Assembly (NCBI RefSeq): GCF_021183625.1
Contig: NZ_CP089214.1
Span: forward strand, 3,286,001-3,350,000
DNA: 64,000 nt
Reading direction: 5' to 3'
From: Nocardia asteroides
Lineage (GTDB): Bacteria; Actinomycetota; Actinomycetes; Mycobacteriales; Mycobacteriaceae
Made by a program: the position numbers and the translations under genes. Under the pieces are notes generated by a model that made no database searches, was not told the origin of the DNA, and saw only the letters and a list, made by a program, of their open reading frames with translations. Below are positions 44,103 through 54,192 of the stretch, in pieces; positions within the stretch are counted from its first letter, which is position 1, and the number at the start of each line of letters is the position of its first letter.

Positions 44103-45436
44103 GCGCGGGTTCCTTCGGGGGTGGCTGCGGCCGCCGCGCGAGCGGCGGCGGGCAGAGCGGCGGCGATGCGGGCGAATGCGTCCTCGTCGAGCGCCGCCGA
44201 CACGAACCAGGCCTCGAACGCACTCGGCGGCGGGTACACCCCGGCGCTCAACAGGGCGTGGAAGAAGGCCGGGTAGCGCCAGGTCGCACTGGCCTTGGCG
44301 GAGGTGTAGTCGGTGACCGGGCGGTCGGCGAAGAACACGCTCACCATATTGCCCGCGAACTGGACACGGTGCTCGACCCCCGCCGCGCTCAGCGCGTCGG
44401 TGAGCAGCCCGCCGAGCCGCTCGGCATTGCGGTCGAGCGCCGCGTAGACGGCGTCGTCGGCGGCGCGCAGGGTGGCCAGCCCGGCCGCGACGGCGACCGG
44501 GTTCCCGGAGAGCGTGCCCGCCTGGTAGACCGGCCCGAGCGGCGCGAGCCGCTCCATGACGTCGGCCCGGCCGCCGAACGCCGCGGCGGGCAGCCCGCCG
44601 CTCATGACCTTGCCGAAGGTGTAGAGATCGCCCGCGACCCCCTCGCGGCCGTACCACCCGGACCGGCTCACCCGGAACCCGGTCATGACCTCGTCCATGA
44701 TCAGCAGCGCGCCGTCGGCCTCGGTGAGCCGCCGCAGCCCGGCGTTGAAGCCGTCGGCCGGGGCCACCGCGCCCATGTTGCCCGCGGCCGCCTCGGTGAT
44801 CACGCAGGCGATCTCGCCCTGGTTCGCGGCGAAGGCGGCGGCGACGGCGTCCAGGTCGTTGTAGGGCAGCACGATGGTGTCGCTCGCCTGCGCGCCGGTG
44901 ACGCCGGGCGAGGTGGGGAGCCCGAGGGTCGCGACCCCCGAGCCCGCCTCGGCCAGCAGCGCGTCCACGTGGCCGTGGTAGCAGCCGGCGAATTTGATGA
45001 TCTTGGTGCGGCCGGTGAAGCCGCGGGCCAGCCGGACCGCGCTCATGGTGGCCTCGGTGCCCGAGTTCACCAGCCGCACCCGCCGCACCGGCTCGACCCG
45101 CTCGGCGATGGCCTCGGCCAGCTCGATCTCGGCCTCGGTCGGCGCGCCGAAGGAGAGGCCGCCGCCCGCCGCCGTGCGCACCGCGTCGACCACGGCCGGG
45201 TGCGCGTGGCCGAGGATCATCGGACCCCACGAGCAGACCAGGTCCACGTAGTCGTTGCCGTCCGCGTCGGTGAGCGTGCAGCCCCGCGCCGAGGCGATGA
45301 ACCGCGGCGTTCCGCCCACCGAGTGGAAGGCCCGGACCGGCGAATTGACACCACCGGGGATGATCCCGGCGGCCCGGTCGAAGAGCTGGGCGGAAACCGG
45401 GACCGAACCCTCGGCCGCGCGCGGAGAAGAACTCAC
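44099..45436 (-). CDS. hemL: Glutamate-1-semialdehyde 2,1-aminomutase
   Basis: HemL converts glutamate-1-semialdehyde to 5-aminolevulinate. The 445-residue PLP enzyme starts at an ATG (45436) with [23 protein letters not shown], has [18 protein letters not shown] near residue 125, and the PLP lysine in [18 protein letters not shown] (about 273). It begins a minus-strand operon with the phosphatase, resA, ccdA, resB and ccsB, linked by short overlaps. This ties precursor supply to heme insertion. Confidence 0.95.
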   Translation of the reverse strand: MSSSPRAAEGSVPVSAQLFDRAAGIIPGGVNSPVRAFHSVGGTPRFIASARGCTLTDADGNDYVDLVCSWGPMILGHAHPAVVDAVRTAAGGGLSFGAPTEAEIELAEAIAERVEPVRRVRLVNSGTEATMSAVRLARGFTGRTKIIKFAGCYHGHVDALLAEAGSGVATLGLPTSPGVTGAQASDTIVLPYNDLDAVAAAFAANQGEIACVITEAAAGNMGAVAPADGFNAGLRRLTEADGALLIMDEVMTGFRVSRSGWYGREGVAGDLYTFGKVMSGGLPAAAFGGRADVMERLAPLGPVYQAGTLSGNPVAVAAGLATLRAADDAVYAALDRNAERLGGLLTDALSAAGVEHRVQFAGNMVSVFFADRPVTDYTSAKASATWRYPAFFHALLSAGVYPPPSAFEAWFVSAALDEDAFARIAAALPAAARAAAAATPEGTRA

Positions 45437-45509
45437 GAACTCCAGTGTGTCAGCCGCCGCGCGCGGCTTCGACGACAGGGTGTAGTGGAGTGATCCACAC
45501 CGCAGATCG

Positions 45510-45743
45510 TCAGCTGTACATGCAGGGGAACTGCGGGGAGACCGTGTGCAGGAGGCACATCGCGTGGTTGTACGGCCCCGCCGAACCCGACTCCGGCACG
45601 AACCCGGCCTGCACCGGCCCGGCCGGCTGCGCGGCCGCGGGCTCCAGCGGCAGCCCCGGCGCGGCGACCGCCTGCCCCGCGCCGAACCCGACCGCGGCGA
45701 CCGCCATCGTCGCCATCCCGAACCGCACCACGAACCGCTTCAC
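45510..45743 (-). CDS. Small secreted protein
   Basis: The 77-residue product starts at a GTG (45743) six bases after GAGAGG. A signal peptide is evident: KRFVVRFG then a hydrophobic run and the site QAVAAPG, with cleavage after Ala31. The 46-residue mature part has Pro/Ala-rich sequence and only two cysteines (near MCLLH and FPCMYS), which could form one disulfide. No family is recognised. It lies 73 bases upstream of hemL on the same strand. Confidence 0.65.
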   Translation of the reverse strand: MKRFVVRFGMATMAVAAVGFGAGQAVAAPGLPLEPAAAQPAGPVQAGFVPESGSAGPYNHAMCLLHTVSPQFPCMYS

Positions 45744-45810
45744 AGAAAACCTCTCGCTGGTAGAGCAGAATCCGCGACCCGGCAGACAGACCGGAATCGC
45801 CACGGACACA

Positions 45811-46077
45811 CTACTGTTCGCGGTGCGCAGCGCTCGCATTCCGGGCCGTCGCGAGTTGCGCGACGACGTCGACCAGCAGCAGCCCGGCCACCGTGAGCAG
45901 GGTGGCGGCGAGGACGATCCAGGGGCCCGCGTACCGGGTGGCCTCGAAGGCCGGGACGTCGCCGGACGGCGCGAACTCGGTGGTGCGGATGCCGTTGCGC
46001 CAGGCCAGGACACCCGTGAGCACGGCGGCGAGCGCGAGAACCGCCCCCAGTGCCGCCCGCACGATCCCGTACCTCAC
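45811..46077 (-). CDS. Hypothetical two-span membrane protein
   Basis: The 88-residue product has spans at residues about 9-26 (ALGAVLALAAVLTGVLAW) and 53-75 (IVLAATLLTVAGLLLVDVVAQL), with a short outer loop. It starts at a GTG that overlaps the stop of the upstream membrane gene (GTGA), so the two are co-translated. It resembles positionally the small TM protein Rv0514 in M. tuberculosis. Function unknown. Confidence 0.7.
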   Translation of the reverse strand: MRYGIVRAALGAVLALAAVLTGVLAWRNGIRTTEFAPSGDVPAFEATRYAGPWIVLAATLLTVAGLLLVDVVAQLATARNASAAHREQ

Positions 46078-46772
46078 CGCTGCGCCCCGTCCTCCCGGTC
46101 GTCGTCAGCGGGCACGGTACCCGGTGCGGCGGCACCGCGCGCAGCGGGCTCCCCCGACTTTCCGAGCCGCGCGGGCGCACCCGCCGCCGACGCGATCCCG
46201 GAACCCTCCGGGTCGGCCGTGCCAGCGGCATCCACCGGATTCGCCACCCCGCTCGGCTTCACCGGTTCGCCCGGCGGCGTGCCCGCCGCCCCGTCGGCCA
46301 GCGCCGCCGTGTCGGCCAGCGCAGCCGCGTCGGCCACCGCCGCCTCGAGCGCGGCGCGCAGACCGCGGTGGTTGCGGGCCCAGCCCTGGACCAGCGCGCC
46401 GTTGCGCAGCTTCAGCCCGACGCCGGTGCGCCTGCGCGGCACCCCGTGCAGCTCGCCGAGCGCGCGGGCGGACTCCCAGTCCAGATCGTCCCAGTTGTCG
46501 TCGTCGCGCTCGGGCAGCACCGCGGCGATGTCGCGCAGCGGCAGGAGCTCGGTGCCCTGGCGCAGCTGCTCGGGGGTGAGCTCGACGCTCACGTGCCGCT
46601 GTCCGGCGACCACCTGCAGCGCGACGAAGCCGCCGATGGCGACCGCGCAGAAGATCAGCGCGAACCAGTGCGGCCGAGCGCCGGTCGCGAGTTCGACGAC
46701 GAGCAGGATCGCGCAGAGAACGGGTCCGTAGGCGACGCTGCGCCAGCGCGCACCCGGTTCGGCGAAGAGCAC
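46074..46772 (-). CDS. Hypothetical membrane protein with long disordered tail
   Basis: The 232-residue protein starts at a GTG (46772). It has two spans (residues about 15-33 and 35-54), a soluble segment with VELTPEQLRQGTELLPLRDI and RRTGVGLKLRNGALVQGWA (about 66-130), then about 90 residues of low-complexity Ala/Gly/Pro/Asp. The soluble part resembles the PH-like domains of conserved actinobacterial membrane proteins near hemB. It overlaps the downstream gene by 4 bases and is 7 bases from the 39-residue gene upstream. Confidence 0.68.
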   Translation of the reverse strand: MLFAEPGARWRSVAYGPVLCAILLVVELATGARPHWFALIFCAVAIGGFVALQVVAGQRHVSVELTPEQLRQGTELLPLRDIAAVLPERDDDNWDDLDWESARALGELHGVPRRRTGVGLKLRNGALVQGWARNHRGLRAALEAAVADAAALADTAALADGAAGTPPGEPVKPSGVANPVDAAGTADPEGSGIASAAGAPARLGKSGEPAARGAAAPGTVPADDDREDGAQR

Positions 46773-46779
46773 TATCGGA

Positions 46780-46899
46780 TCAGCGGGTCAGACCTGGGAG
46801 CAACAGCACGGCGACCGTCAGCACGCCGAACAGGATCAGCAGACTCAGCACGAGCAGGTCCCGACGAATGCTCTGCGGCTGTTGGATGACCACGCGCAT
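46780..46899 (-). CDS. 39-residue single-span membrane peptide gene
   Basis: A frame too short for normal gene finders starts at an ATG (46899), five bases after GGAGG. The product reads MRVVIQQPQSIRRDLLVLSLL and continues as one strongly hydrophobic span of about 20 residues, ending LLLPGLTR. Its stop is 7 bases before the next gene's GTG, so it heads a three-gene membrane operon. The basic N-terminus and span make it a likely small membrane protein. No family recognised. Confidence 0.6.
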   Translation of the reverse strand: MRVVIQQPQSIRRDLLVLSLLILFGVLTVAVLLLPGLTR

Positions 46900-47068
46900 C
46901 GTTGCCTCCGATCTCCCGGAGCCGGTCGGCCGAATCTCACCGCGGGGGTAACTCCGCTGGTGAGCACCCCTCGTCCGGGCGACTCACGGTCTTCACGTCC
47001 ACTGTGACAGCCCTCACGATACATGCAGGCGTGTCCGAGACAAACTCAGCACCCGGTTCGCACCGGGT

Positions 47069-47629
47069 TCACCGGCGATTCACCAGGAAGTAGGCGGTGG
47101 AGTCCGGGCGGTACGCCAGAAATATGGCACCGGCTGCCAGTACGCCCTGCACCAGGGTGGCCGCGCCGGCCGCGAGCGCCGCGGCGCCTGAGACACCGTC
47201 CAGCGCGAAGAGCGTCCCTGCCGCCATGAGCACCAGCCAGACCCCCGCGACGGTGAGCACGGTGCGCGCCCACAGCCTCCCCTTGCCGAGCAGGTGCGCG
47301 AAGAGCACGCCGAGCCCGGCCGCCGCGATGCCGATCAGCACGGCGAGCGCGAGGCCGAGCGTCACCATCAGCTCGGACATGGCCTCGGTGGCGGGCTGCC
47401 CGGCCCGCTCCAGGTCACCGCGCATCTGCTCGGCCAGCGAGCCGCGCTGCTGCACGCCGGCGATCACCGAGGCGAGCACCTGGATCAGCCCGAAACCGAT
47501 GACCGCCAGCCACAGTTGCTGCGCGGTGCCGATATCGGTCGGCTTCGGGGCGGGCTCCGGCCGAACCGGCGGCGGGTACGGCCCGTAGGGCGGCGGCGCC
47601 TGCTGAGACGGGGTCCGGGAATCGTTCAT
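47069..47629 (-). CDS. Conserved hypothetical membrane protein in the hemB operon
   Basis: The 186-residue product has a Pro-rich N-terminus (PPPYGPYPPPVRPEP, residues about 12-26) and four spans (LWLAVIGFGLIQVLASVIAG near 39; ELMVTLGLALAVLIGIAAAGLG near 86; TVLTVAGVWLVLMAAGTLF near 121; and a last near 150). Its ATG at 47629 is 5 bases after the hemB stop, so it belongs to the heme operon. M. tuberculosis Rv0513, in the same place, is the likely match. Function unknown. Confidence 0.75.
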   Translation of the reverse strand: MNDSRTPSQQAPPPYGPYPPPVRPEPAPKPTDIGTAQQLWLAVIGFGLIQVLASVIAGVQQRGSLAEQMRGDLERAGQPATEAMSELMVTLGLALAVLIGIAAAGLGVLFAHLLGKGRLWARTVLTVAGVWLVLMAAGTLFALDGVSGAAALAAGAATLVQGVLAAGAIFLAYRPDSTAYFLVNRR

Positions 47630-47634
47630 CGGCG

Positions 47635-48612
47635 CTATCGCAGCCAGTGCGACGCTTCGGTCGCCCAGTAGGTGAGCACGATGTCGGCGCCCGCCCGCCG
47701 GATCCCGGTCAGCGACTCCAGGATCGAGCCGCGCCGGTCGATCCAGCCGCGCTCGGCGGCGGCGGTGATCATCGCGTACTCGCCGGAGATCTGATAGGCC
47801 GCGACCGGCACCGTGGAGCGATCCGCGACGTCGCGCAGGATGTCGAGGTAGGACATGGCAGGCTTGACCATCACGATGTCGGCGCCCTCGGCGAGGTCCA
47901 GCTCCAGCTCGCACAGCGACTCCCGCCGGTTCGCCGGATCCTGCTGGTAGGTGCGCCGGTCGCCCTGCAGCGAGGAGGCGACGGCCTCGCGGAACGGCCC
48001 GTAGAAGGCCGATGCGTACTTGGCGGCGTAGGCGAGGATCGCGGTGTACAGGTGCCCGGCGGCATCCAGCCCGTCCCGGATCGCCCCGACCTGCCCGTCC
48101 ATCATGCCGCTGGTGCCGAGCAGATCGGCCCCGGCCGCGGCCTGGGCCAGCGCCATCTCGACGTAGCGCTCGACCGTCGCGTCGTTGTCCACGCTGCCGT
48201 CGGCCGCGACGACGCCGCAGTGGCCGTGGTCGGTGAATTCGTCCAGGCAGGTGTCGGCCATGATCACGGTGGCGTCGCCGACCTCGGTGGCGAGCGCCCG
48301 CAGCCCGCGGTTGAGAATGCCGTCCGGATCGCTCGCCTTGCTGCCGACCGCGTCCTTGTCCTCGGCCAGCGGCACGCCGAAGAGCATGAGCCCACCGACC
48401 CCGGCCTCGACCGCCTCCGCCGCCGCCTTGCGCAGCGAGTCCAGCGAGTGCTGGTGCACGCCGGGCATGGAGCTGATCTCCTTCGCCTCGGTCAGCCCGT
48501 CGGCGACGAACATCGGCAGCACCAGATGCCGTGGCTCCAGGGTGGTTTCGGCGACGAGGCGGCGCAGGGCCGGGGTGCGGCGCAACCGCCGCGGGCGGTC
48601 GATTCCGGTCAT
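47635..48612 (-). CDS. hemB: Porphobilinogen synthase
   Basis: HemB condenses two 5-aminolevulinates. The 325-residue protein has [11 protein letters not shown] near residue 37, the metal-binding segment [16 protein letters not shown] (two Cys and a His), the first lysine in [15 protein letters not shown] and the Schiff-base lysine in [14 protein letters not shown] (about residue 250). A Zn-type site is inferred from the Cys residues. It starts at an ATG (48612), 31 bases downstream of hemD, with an Arg/Pro-rich N-terminus. Confidence 0.96.
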   Translation of the reverse strand: MTGIDRPRRLRRTPALRRLVAETTLEPRHLVLPMFVADGLTEAKEISSMPGVHQHSLDSLRKAAAEAVEAGVGGLMLFGVPLAEDKDAVGSKASDPDGILNRGLRALATEVGDATVIMADTCLDEFTDHGHCGVVAADGSVDNDATVERYVEMALAQAAAGADLLGTSGMMDGQVGAIRDGLDAAGHLYTAILAYAAKYASAFYGPFREAVASSLQGDRRTYQQDPANRRESLCELELDLAEGADIVMVKPAMSYLDILRDVADRSTVPVAAYQISGEYAMITAAAERGWIDRRGSILESLTGIRRAGADIVLTYWATEASHWLR

Positions 48613-48643
48613 GTTTCGCACCTTACGCCTGCGGCGGGAGCCG

Positions 48644-50206
48644 CTACCGGCTGCGGCGGCTCTTCTTGCGCGGCGGCGGGAGCAGCCCCTCGGCGCGCAG
48701 CCGGGCGGCGTGCTCGGCCAGCGCCTCGACCAGCGCGCCGACCTGCGCCACCTCGGGCTGCACATCCACCCGCAGCCCGAACTCCACCGCGGTCTCGGCC
48801 GTCTTCGGGCCGATGCAGGCGACGATGGTGCGGGCGTGCGGCTTGCCCGCGATGCCGACCAGGTTCCGCACGGTGGAGGACGAGGTGAAGAGCACCGCGT
48901 CGAAGCCGCCGGTCTTGATCATCTCGCGGGTCTCCGCCGGCGGCGGGGATGCCCGCACGGTGCGGTAGGCGGTGACGTCGTCGATCTCCCAGCCGCGGTC
49001 GCGCAGCCCCTCGGCGAGCGTCTCGGTGGCGATGTCGGCGCGCGGCAGCAGCACCCGGTTCACCGGGTCGAAGACGTCGTCGTAGGGCGGGAAGTCGGCG
49101 AGCAGCCCCTCGGAGGACTGCTCCCCGCTCGGCACCAGCTCCGGGTTGATGCCGAAGGCGCGCACCCGGTCCGCGGTGGCCTCGCCGACGCAGGCGATCT
49201 TGACGCCGGAGAAGGCGCGCGCGTCCAGCCCGAACTCGGCGAACTTCTCCCAGACCGCGCGCACCGCGTTGGTCGAGGTGAAGACCACCCACTGGTAGCG
49301 GCCGTCGACCAGCCCCTTGACCGCGCGCTCCATCTGCGCCGGGCTGCGCGGCGGCTCCACCGCGATGGTCGGCACCTCGGCCGGGATGGCGCCGTGCGTG
49401 ACCAGCCGCTCGCTCATCTCGGCGGCCTGGTCCTTGGTGCGCGGCACGAGCACGGTCCAGCCGTACAGCGCGCGCGACTCCCACCAGGACATCTTGCCGC
49501 GGCTGGAGACCACCTTGCCGATGGTCAGCACCAGCGGGCCGACCAGCTCGGAGGCGGCGCTGTTCAGCGTGGCCAGCGTGGCCTCGATGGTGCGCTGCTG
49601 CCTGGTGGTGCCGCGCACGGTCACCGCGACCGGGGTCTGCGGGGCCATGCCGTGCTCGACCAGCGCGCTCGCGGTCTCGGCCAGGTGCCCGGAGGTGGCG
49701 TGCAGCACCAGCGGGCCGGGCGCCGCGGCCAGCGCAGCCCAGTCGACCTCGCCGCGCACGTCGGCCTCGGTGTGCCCGGAGCCGAGCGCGATGCCGGCGT
49801 AGCTGGGCACGGCGGAGCCGTTCGGCAGCCCGGGCAGCACCTCGAAGGCGACGTGCGAGCGGGTGACGGCGGTGACCTCGGCGATCACCGAGTCAGTGGT
49901 CAGCGGGTCGCCGGCGACCACGCGGACCACGTCGCTGCCTGCCTTGGCCTCGGCGATCAGCGTCTTGGCGACCTCGGCGGGCTCGCCGAGCGCGGGCCGC
50001 ACGTCGACCGCGCGCTCGCCGTCCTCGCCGTCGGCCACCGCGGAGCCGATGAGCGCGAGCACGCCCCGGTCCACATCGGGGTCGGTGAAGGCGAGCGTGG
50101 CCCGGCCGATGACCTCCCTGGCGCGCACGGTGAGCAGCGCCGGGTCACCGGGGCCGGAACCGACGAACAGGATGCGCCCGGGTTGCTTCTTATGGGATCG
50201 GCTCAT
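48644..50206 (-). CDS. Fused uroporphyrinogen-III methyltransferase and synthase
   Basis: The 520-residue protein has two domains. Residues about 8-245: a precorrin methylase (CobA/SUMT type) beginning [20 protein letters not shown], then [18 protein letters not shown] and [20 protein letters not shown]. Residues about 265-500: uroporphyrinogen-III synthase (HemD), with [16 protein letters not shown] and [16 protein letters not shown]. Methylation of uroporphyrinogen III leads to siroheme and cobalamin, the synthase to both and heme. The ATG at 50206 overlaps the hemC stop (ATGA). M. tuberculosis Rv0511 has the same fusion. Confidence 0.94.
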   Translation of the reverse strand: MSRSHKKQPGRILFVGSGPGDPALLTVRAREVIGRATLAFTDPDVDRGVLALIGSAVADGEDGERAVDVRPALGEPAEVAKTLIAEAKAGSDVVRVVAGDPLTTDSVIAEVTAVTRSHVAFEVLPGLPNGSAVPSYAGIALGSGHTEADVRGEVDWAALAAAPGPLVLHATSGHLAETASALVEHGMAPQTPVAVTVRGTTRQQRTIEATLATLNSAASELVGPLVLTIGKVVSSRGKMSWWESRALYGWTVLVPRTKDQAAEMSERLVTHGAIPAEVPTIAVEPPRSPAQMERAVKGLVDGRYQWVVFTSTNAVRAVWEKFAEFGLDARAFSGVKIACVGEATADRVRAFGINPELVPSGEQSSEGLLADFPPYDDVFDPVNRVLLPRADIATETLAEGLRDRGWEIDDVTAYRTVRASPPPAETREMIKTGGFDAVLFTSSSTVRNLVGIAGKPHARTIVACIGPKTAETAVEFGLRVDVQPEVAQVGALVEALAEHAARLRAEGLLPPPRKKSRRSR

Positions 50207-51285
50207 CGGGTGTTCTCCATCGGACTGGGGTGGGTGACGTCAGCGGCGGACGGCGGCGCCGTCCGCGGGGTGGGGTCGCCGTCCCCCGCGGCGATCTCCG
50301 GGCGCGCCGCTGCGGCGGCCCCGAGCAGTTCGCGTGCGCCGAGGTCGAGCAGTTCCCTGGCGAGCGCTCTGCCGAGCTCCTCCGCCCGCTCCGGCGCGCC
50401 GACGATCGAGGCGCGGACCACGTCCGAGCCGTCGATCGCGGCGGCGCACCCGCGCAGCGAGAGCTCATCGACGATGCGGCCGTCGTCGTCGAGCGACTCG
50501 ACGACCTCGGCCAGTGCGCCGACCGGCGCGGTGCAGCCCGCCTCCAGCTCGGCGAGCAGGCCGCGCTCGGCGACGACCGCGGCGTGCGAGGCGGCGTCGT
50601 CGAGGCCGCGCAGGATCTCGATCAGCTCCGTGTCCTCGACCCGGCACTCGACCGCGAGCGCGCCCTGCGCGGGCGCGGGCAGCATCTGCACCGGCTCCAG
50701 CGCCTCGGTGACGGCGTCGGTCCGCTCGATCCGGACCAGCCCGGCCCTGGCGACGACGACCGCGTCCAGCTCGCCGTCGGCGACCCTGCGCAGCCGGGAG
50801 TCCAGGTTGCCGCGCAGCGGCACGATCTCCAGCCCGAGCCCGAGCGCGAGCAGCTGGGCCGCCCGGCGCGGCGCGGATGTTCCGATGCGGGAGCCTGCGG
50901 GCAGCTCGCCGAGCACGAGGCCGTCCCGCGCGACCAGCGCGTCCCTCGGGTCGGCGCGCGGCGGCACCGCGGCGATCACGAAGCGCGGGTCCTGCGCGGT
51001 CGGCAGGTCCTTATAGGAGTGCACCGCGATATCGACGCTGCCCTTGGCGAGCTCGTCGCGCAGCGCGGTGGTGAAGACCCCGACCCCGATCTCCTGCACC
51101 GGCGCCTGGGAGAGGTCACCGGCGGTCTTGACCACCACCAGCTCGGCCGGCTGCCCGGCCGCGACCAGCGCGTCCCGCACCGTGCCCGCCTGGGTCAGCG
51201 CGAGCAGGCTTCCCCTCGTCCCGATGCGCCACGGCGCGCGGGCGCCGACACCGCTCACATCGCCCTCTTCGTGCACCATGGTCAT
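50203..51285 (-). CDS. hemC: Hydroxymethylbilane synthase
   Basis: HemC links four porphobilinogens on a dipyrromethane cofactor. The 360-residue protein has the start [15 protein letters not shown] (residues about 22-36), the catalytic Asp region [12 protein letters not shown], the signature [27 protein letters not shown] (about 137-158) and the cofactor cysteine in [15 protein letters not shown] (about residue 256). It has a C-terminal tail of about 30 low-complexity residues. The ATG at 51285 overlaps the hemA stop (TGATG). Confidence 0.95.
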   Translation of the reverse strand: MTMVHEEGDVSGVGARAPWRIGTRGSLLALTQAGTVRDALVAAGQPAELVVVKTAGDLSQAPVQEIGVGVFTTALRDELAKGSVDIAVHSYKDLPTAQDPRFVIAAVPPRADPRDALVARDGLVLGELPAGSRIGTSAPRRAAQLLALGLGLEIVPLRGNLDSRLRRVADGELDAVVVARAGLVRIERTDAVTEALEPVQMLPAPAQGALAVECRVEDTELIEILRGLDDAASHAAVVAERGLLAELEAGCTAPVGALAEVVESLDDDGRIVDELSLRGCAAAIDGSDVVRASIVGAPERAEELGRALARELLDLGARELLGAAAAARPEIAAGDGDPTPRTAPPSAADVTHPSPMENTR

Positions 51286-52682
51286 CAGGAAAGCCCCTGT
51301 TCGTCGCCGCGGTGACCCGCGGTGAAGTCGTCGGCGAGACCGGCGGGAACCTCCCCGCCGAGCGCGGTCACCTCCATGGGTGCCGCGACGGCCTGGGCCG
51401 CTCCCGGTTTGAGTTCGAACAATTCGCGCAGCGCCTCGGCGTAGCTGTCGCCGCCCGGCGTCGACGCCAGCTGCTTGACCCGCACCGTCGGCGCGTGCAG
51501 CAGCTTGTCCACCACCCGGCGCACCGTGCGCGCGACCTCGTCGCGCTCCGGGTTCGCCAGCCCGGGCAGCCGCGAGTCCAGCCGCAGCAGCTCGGCCTCG
51601 ACCACCTCGGCGGCGCGCTGCCGCAGCGCCGCGACGGTCGGCGTCACCTCGGCCATCCGCTGCCCGGCCAGGTACTTGGCCAGCTCGGCGGCGACGATGC
51701 CGCGCGCGGCGGTGGTGTCGTCGGCGGCAGCGCCCGCGGCCGGGTCGCGCTGCAGCGTCTCGATGTCGATCACCGAGACGCCGGGCAGCCCGGCGACGGC
51801 GTGCTCGACATCGCGCGGCAGCCCGAGGTCGCAGAAGACCAGCGGCCGCTCGGCGGATTCCCGCCCGGCCAGCGCGCGGTGCACATCGGCCAGCGTCACC
51901 ACCGCGCCGACGGCCCCGGTGCAGGTGACCACGACATCCGCCGTGGCCATCGCCTCCGGCAGCCGGGAGAACTCCAGCCCTTCGGCCTCGACGCCGTAGC
52001 CGCCGGCGATCTCGGCGAGCCGCTTCGCCCGGCCGAGCGTCCGGTTCACCACGACGATCCGCTCGATCCCGGCGCGCGCCAGGTGCGCGACCGCGAGGCC
52101 GCCCATGGCGCCGGCGCCGACCACGACCGCGGTGCGGGCGGCCAGCGTGCCGACGATCTCCTGCGCGCGGTCGAGCGCGACCGAGACCACCGAGGCGCCC
52201 GCCCGGTCGATGCCGGTCTCCGAGTGCACCCGCTTGCCGACCCGGAGCGCGTGCTGGGCCAGCTCGTGCAGGGTCCGGCCGACGGCCTGCTGGGAATCGG
52301 CGGAGGCGTAGGCGCCGCGGATCTGGCCGAGCACCTGCTGCTCGCCGACCACCATCGAGTCCAGCCCGCTGGCCACCGCGAAGAGGTGCTCGGCGGCGGC
52401 CTCGCTGTAGCGCACGTAGGCGTGCTTGGTGAGCTCGGTCATCGGCAGCCCGGAGTGCCTGGTCAGCAGCTCGCCGACCTCGGCGAGGCCGCCGTGGAAG
52501 GCGTCGACGACCGCGTAGACCTCGATCCGGTTGCAGGTGGAGAGGATCATCGCCTCGGCGACGTGGCTGGAGGCGAGCAGCCGGTCGACCAGCTTGGGCC
52601 GGTCGGTGTCGGTGACGGCCACCTTCTCCAGGACCGCCACCGGCGCACTGCGGTGCGAGATACCGACGAGAAGAACGCTCAT
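51285..52682 (-). CDS. hemA: Glutamyl-tRNA reductase
   Basis: HemA reduces glutamyl-tRNA(Glu) to the semialdehyde, the first committed step. The 465-residue protein opens [20 protein letters not shown], carries the catalytic cysteine in [14 protein letters not shown] (about residue 50), the signature [15 protein letters not shown] and an NADPH-binding fold ([18 protein letters not shown] about 190), then a dimerisation domain. Its ATG overlaps the rex stop (ATGA). Heme-dependent feedback on HemA stability is known elsewhere, not seen here. Confidence 0.96.
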   Translation of the reverse strand: MSVLLVGISHRSAPVAVLEKVAVTDTDRPKLVDRLLASSHVAEAMILSTCNRIEVYAVVDAFHGGLAEVGELLTRHSGLPMTELTKHAYVRYSEAAAEHLFAVASGLDSMVVGEQQVLGQIRGAYASADSQQAVGRTLHELAQHALRVGKRVHSETGIDRAGASVVSVALDRAQEIVGTLAARTAVVVGAGAMGGLAVAHLARAGIERIVVVNRTLGRAKRLAEIAGGYGVEAEGLEFSRLPEAMATADVVVTCTGAVGAVVTLADVHRALAGRESAERPLVFCDLGLPRDVEHAVAGLPGVSVIDIETLQRDPAAGAAADDTTAARGIVAAELAKYLAGQRMAEVTPTVAALRQRAAEVVEAELLRLDSRLPGLANPERDEVARTVRRVVDKLLHAPTVRVKQLASTPGGDSYAEALRELFELKPGAAQAVAAPMEVTALGGEVPAGLADDFTAGHRGDEQGLS

Positions 52683-53545
52683 GGTGTTACCACCGATCCC
52701 TTGCTGCTTGGCTCCGTTGCCGAATGGGATGAATTCGATCGACTACTGCGGCCGCTGACCCGATTGGCGGCTCCGCCACCGCGGACACCGGGCGCCCGGC
52801 GCGCGATCCGTCCGGAGACGGCGTGCGCGACCTCGGGCGGCGGCGCGTCGCGGGCCGTCTCGAAGGAGAGCATCTGCAGCTCGACCGCGAGGTCGACCCG
52901 GCGGATCTGCACCGCCGCCGGGGCGTGCAGCTCGCAGGGCGCGAAGCTGAGGATGGAGCGCAGCCCGGCCGCGACCAGCCGATCGCAGACCTGCTGGGCC
53001 GCGGCGTCCGGCACCGCGATCACCGCGATGGTCGGGGCAAGCGCGCCGACCTGGTCGGTAAGCTGCGCGACGTCGGCGACGGCGAGCCCGGCGACCTCGG
53101 CGCCGACCAGCCGCGGGTCGCTGTCGAAGATCCCGACCACGCTGAAGCCGCGGCGGCGGAACCCGCCGTAACCGACCAGGGCGCGGCCGAGGTTGCCCGC
53201 CCCGACCAGGACCACCCGGTGGCCCTGTGCGAGCCCGAGCACATCCTCGATCCTGGCGCGCAGCTTGACCACGTCGTAGCCGACGCCGCGGACGCCGTTC
53301 GGGCCGAGGAAGGAGAGATCCTTGCGCAGCTTCGCGGAATTGACACCCGCCGCGACAGCCAGTTCCTCACTCGATACGATGGCAACACCCTCGTCGGCGA
53401 TCCCGGCGAGAACGCGGAGATAGGTCGCCAGCCGGGCGACCGTCGCCTGCGGAATGTCTTTCCTGCCGTCGCCCGGTCTGGAGCCGTCGGGCCCGCGCAG
53501 AGCCCCACCGGAGACGCCACCGGGCGTCTCGTGCTGCTCTGTCAC
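52679..53545 (-). CDS. rex: Redox-sensing transcriptional repressor Rex
   Basis: Rex senses NADH/NAD+ and represses respiratory and heme genes. The 288-residue protein has a winged-helix N-terminus (residues about 30-95: [34 protein letters not shown]), then a Rossmann fold with [16 protein letters not shown] (115-120 GxGxxG) and [15 protein letters not shown]. The final 40 residues are low-complexity. It heads an operon with hemA, hemC, hemD and hemB, as in Streptomyces, where rex-hemACD is known. A near-consensus Rex site lies upstream. Mycobacteria lack this gene here. Confidence 0.95.
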   Translation of the reverse strand: MTEQHETPGGVSGGALRGPDGSRPGDGRKDIPQATVARLATYLRVLAGIADEGVAIVSSEELAVAAGVNSAKLRKDLSFLGPNGVRGVGYDVVKLRARIEDVLGLAQGHRVVLVGAGNLGRALVGYGGFRRRGFSVVGIFDSDPRLVGAEVAGLAVADVAQLTDQVGALAPTIAVIAVPDAAAQQVCDRLVAAGLRSILSFAPCELHAPAAVQIRRVDLAVELQMLSFETARDAPPPEVAHAVSGRIARRAPGVRGGGAANRVSGRSSRSNSSHSATEPSSKGSVVTP

Positions 53546-53715
53546 GTTCGTCGGCTCCTCGTTCCGGCCCGGCGGTCCGGCTTGCGTCGCTCGACCCGGG
53601 GGCTGCGGCTCCCGGTGCTGCGCGGTCGGGAGGCGGGTCGACTCGAGATGGTGGCGGGGTGCGCCCGGGGCTTCGGCGCGCGGCAGCGCGGCTCGGCGTG
53701 CGGGGTGCTGCCACC

Positions 53716-53744
53716 ACCGTAACCGCTTGTGAACGCCTGCACAA
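53716..53744 (-). promoter_or_regulatory. Rex operator overlapping the rex-hem promoter
   Basis: TTGTGAACGCCTGCACAA (53727-53744, 18 bases) matches the Rex consensus TTGTGAA-N4-TTCACAA with one mismatch. On the minus strand a -35 box TTGTGC (53744-53739), a 17-base spacer and a -10 box TACGGT (53721-53716) coincide with it. The start would be near 53709, about 165 bases before rex. Rex would therefore repress its own operon. Confidence 0.75.
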
Positions 53745-53816
53745 AGTCGGTGAACCGGGCCTCATTTTGCCCCGGCAAACCGCCGGCGAGCGAAACCCGG
53801 GCGAACCGGCCCGGAG

Positions 53817-54077
53817 TCAGCGGCCGAGATCGGCGCGCAAGCGCGGCTCGTCGACGTCGAAGTAGGAGTGCTCGCGGCCGTCGAGCAGCACCACAGGCAG
53901 GCGATCTCCGTACTCCGCGCGCAGTTCCGGGTCGGTGGCCGCCGCCTCGTCGACATCGACGGTTTCCGGGGTCAGCCCGTAGTCGGCACAGATCGCGCGC
54001 AGTTGTTCGAGTGCTGTAGCACACAGCCCGCAGCCGGTACGTGTCAGCAAAGTCACCGAACGAGAGGGTCCGCTCAT
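53817..54077 (-). CDS. Glutaredoxin-like protein
   Basis: The 86-residue protein has a thioredoxin-fold glutaredoxin pattern: SVTLLTRTGCGLCATALEQL (the CGLC active site at residues about 18-21), then ETVDVDEAAATDPELRAEYG and LPVVLLDGREHSYFDVDEPRL. A cis-Pro is in LPVV. M. tuberculosis Rv0508 lies in the same place upstream of hemA. The ATG at 54077 is used, though ATGs two and three codons earlier (54083, 54086) are equally possible and no ribosome-binding site distinguishes them. Confidence 0.87.
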   Translation of the reverse strand: MSGPSRSVTLLTRTGCGLCATALEQLRAICADYGLTPETVDVDEAAATDPELRAEYGDRLPVVLLDGREHSYFDVDEPRLRADLGR

Positions 54078-54192
54078 GGTCATCATCAAAACACTGCGCG
54101 GCACGGCCGATCCGGCGGACCGGGTCGCGGGAATCCGGCGGCTCCGCCGGTTAGTGTGGGATGTGGTTCGCGCGAACGGGCGGAGGTAGTCG

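Noticed and set aside
43368..45230. 620-residue minus-strand frame fusing the phosphatase to hemL
   Set aside because: The upstream part is the wrong frame across hemL; the phosphatase starts at a GTG overlapping the hemL stop, and hemL motifs are intact in its own frame.
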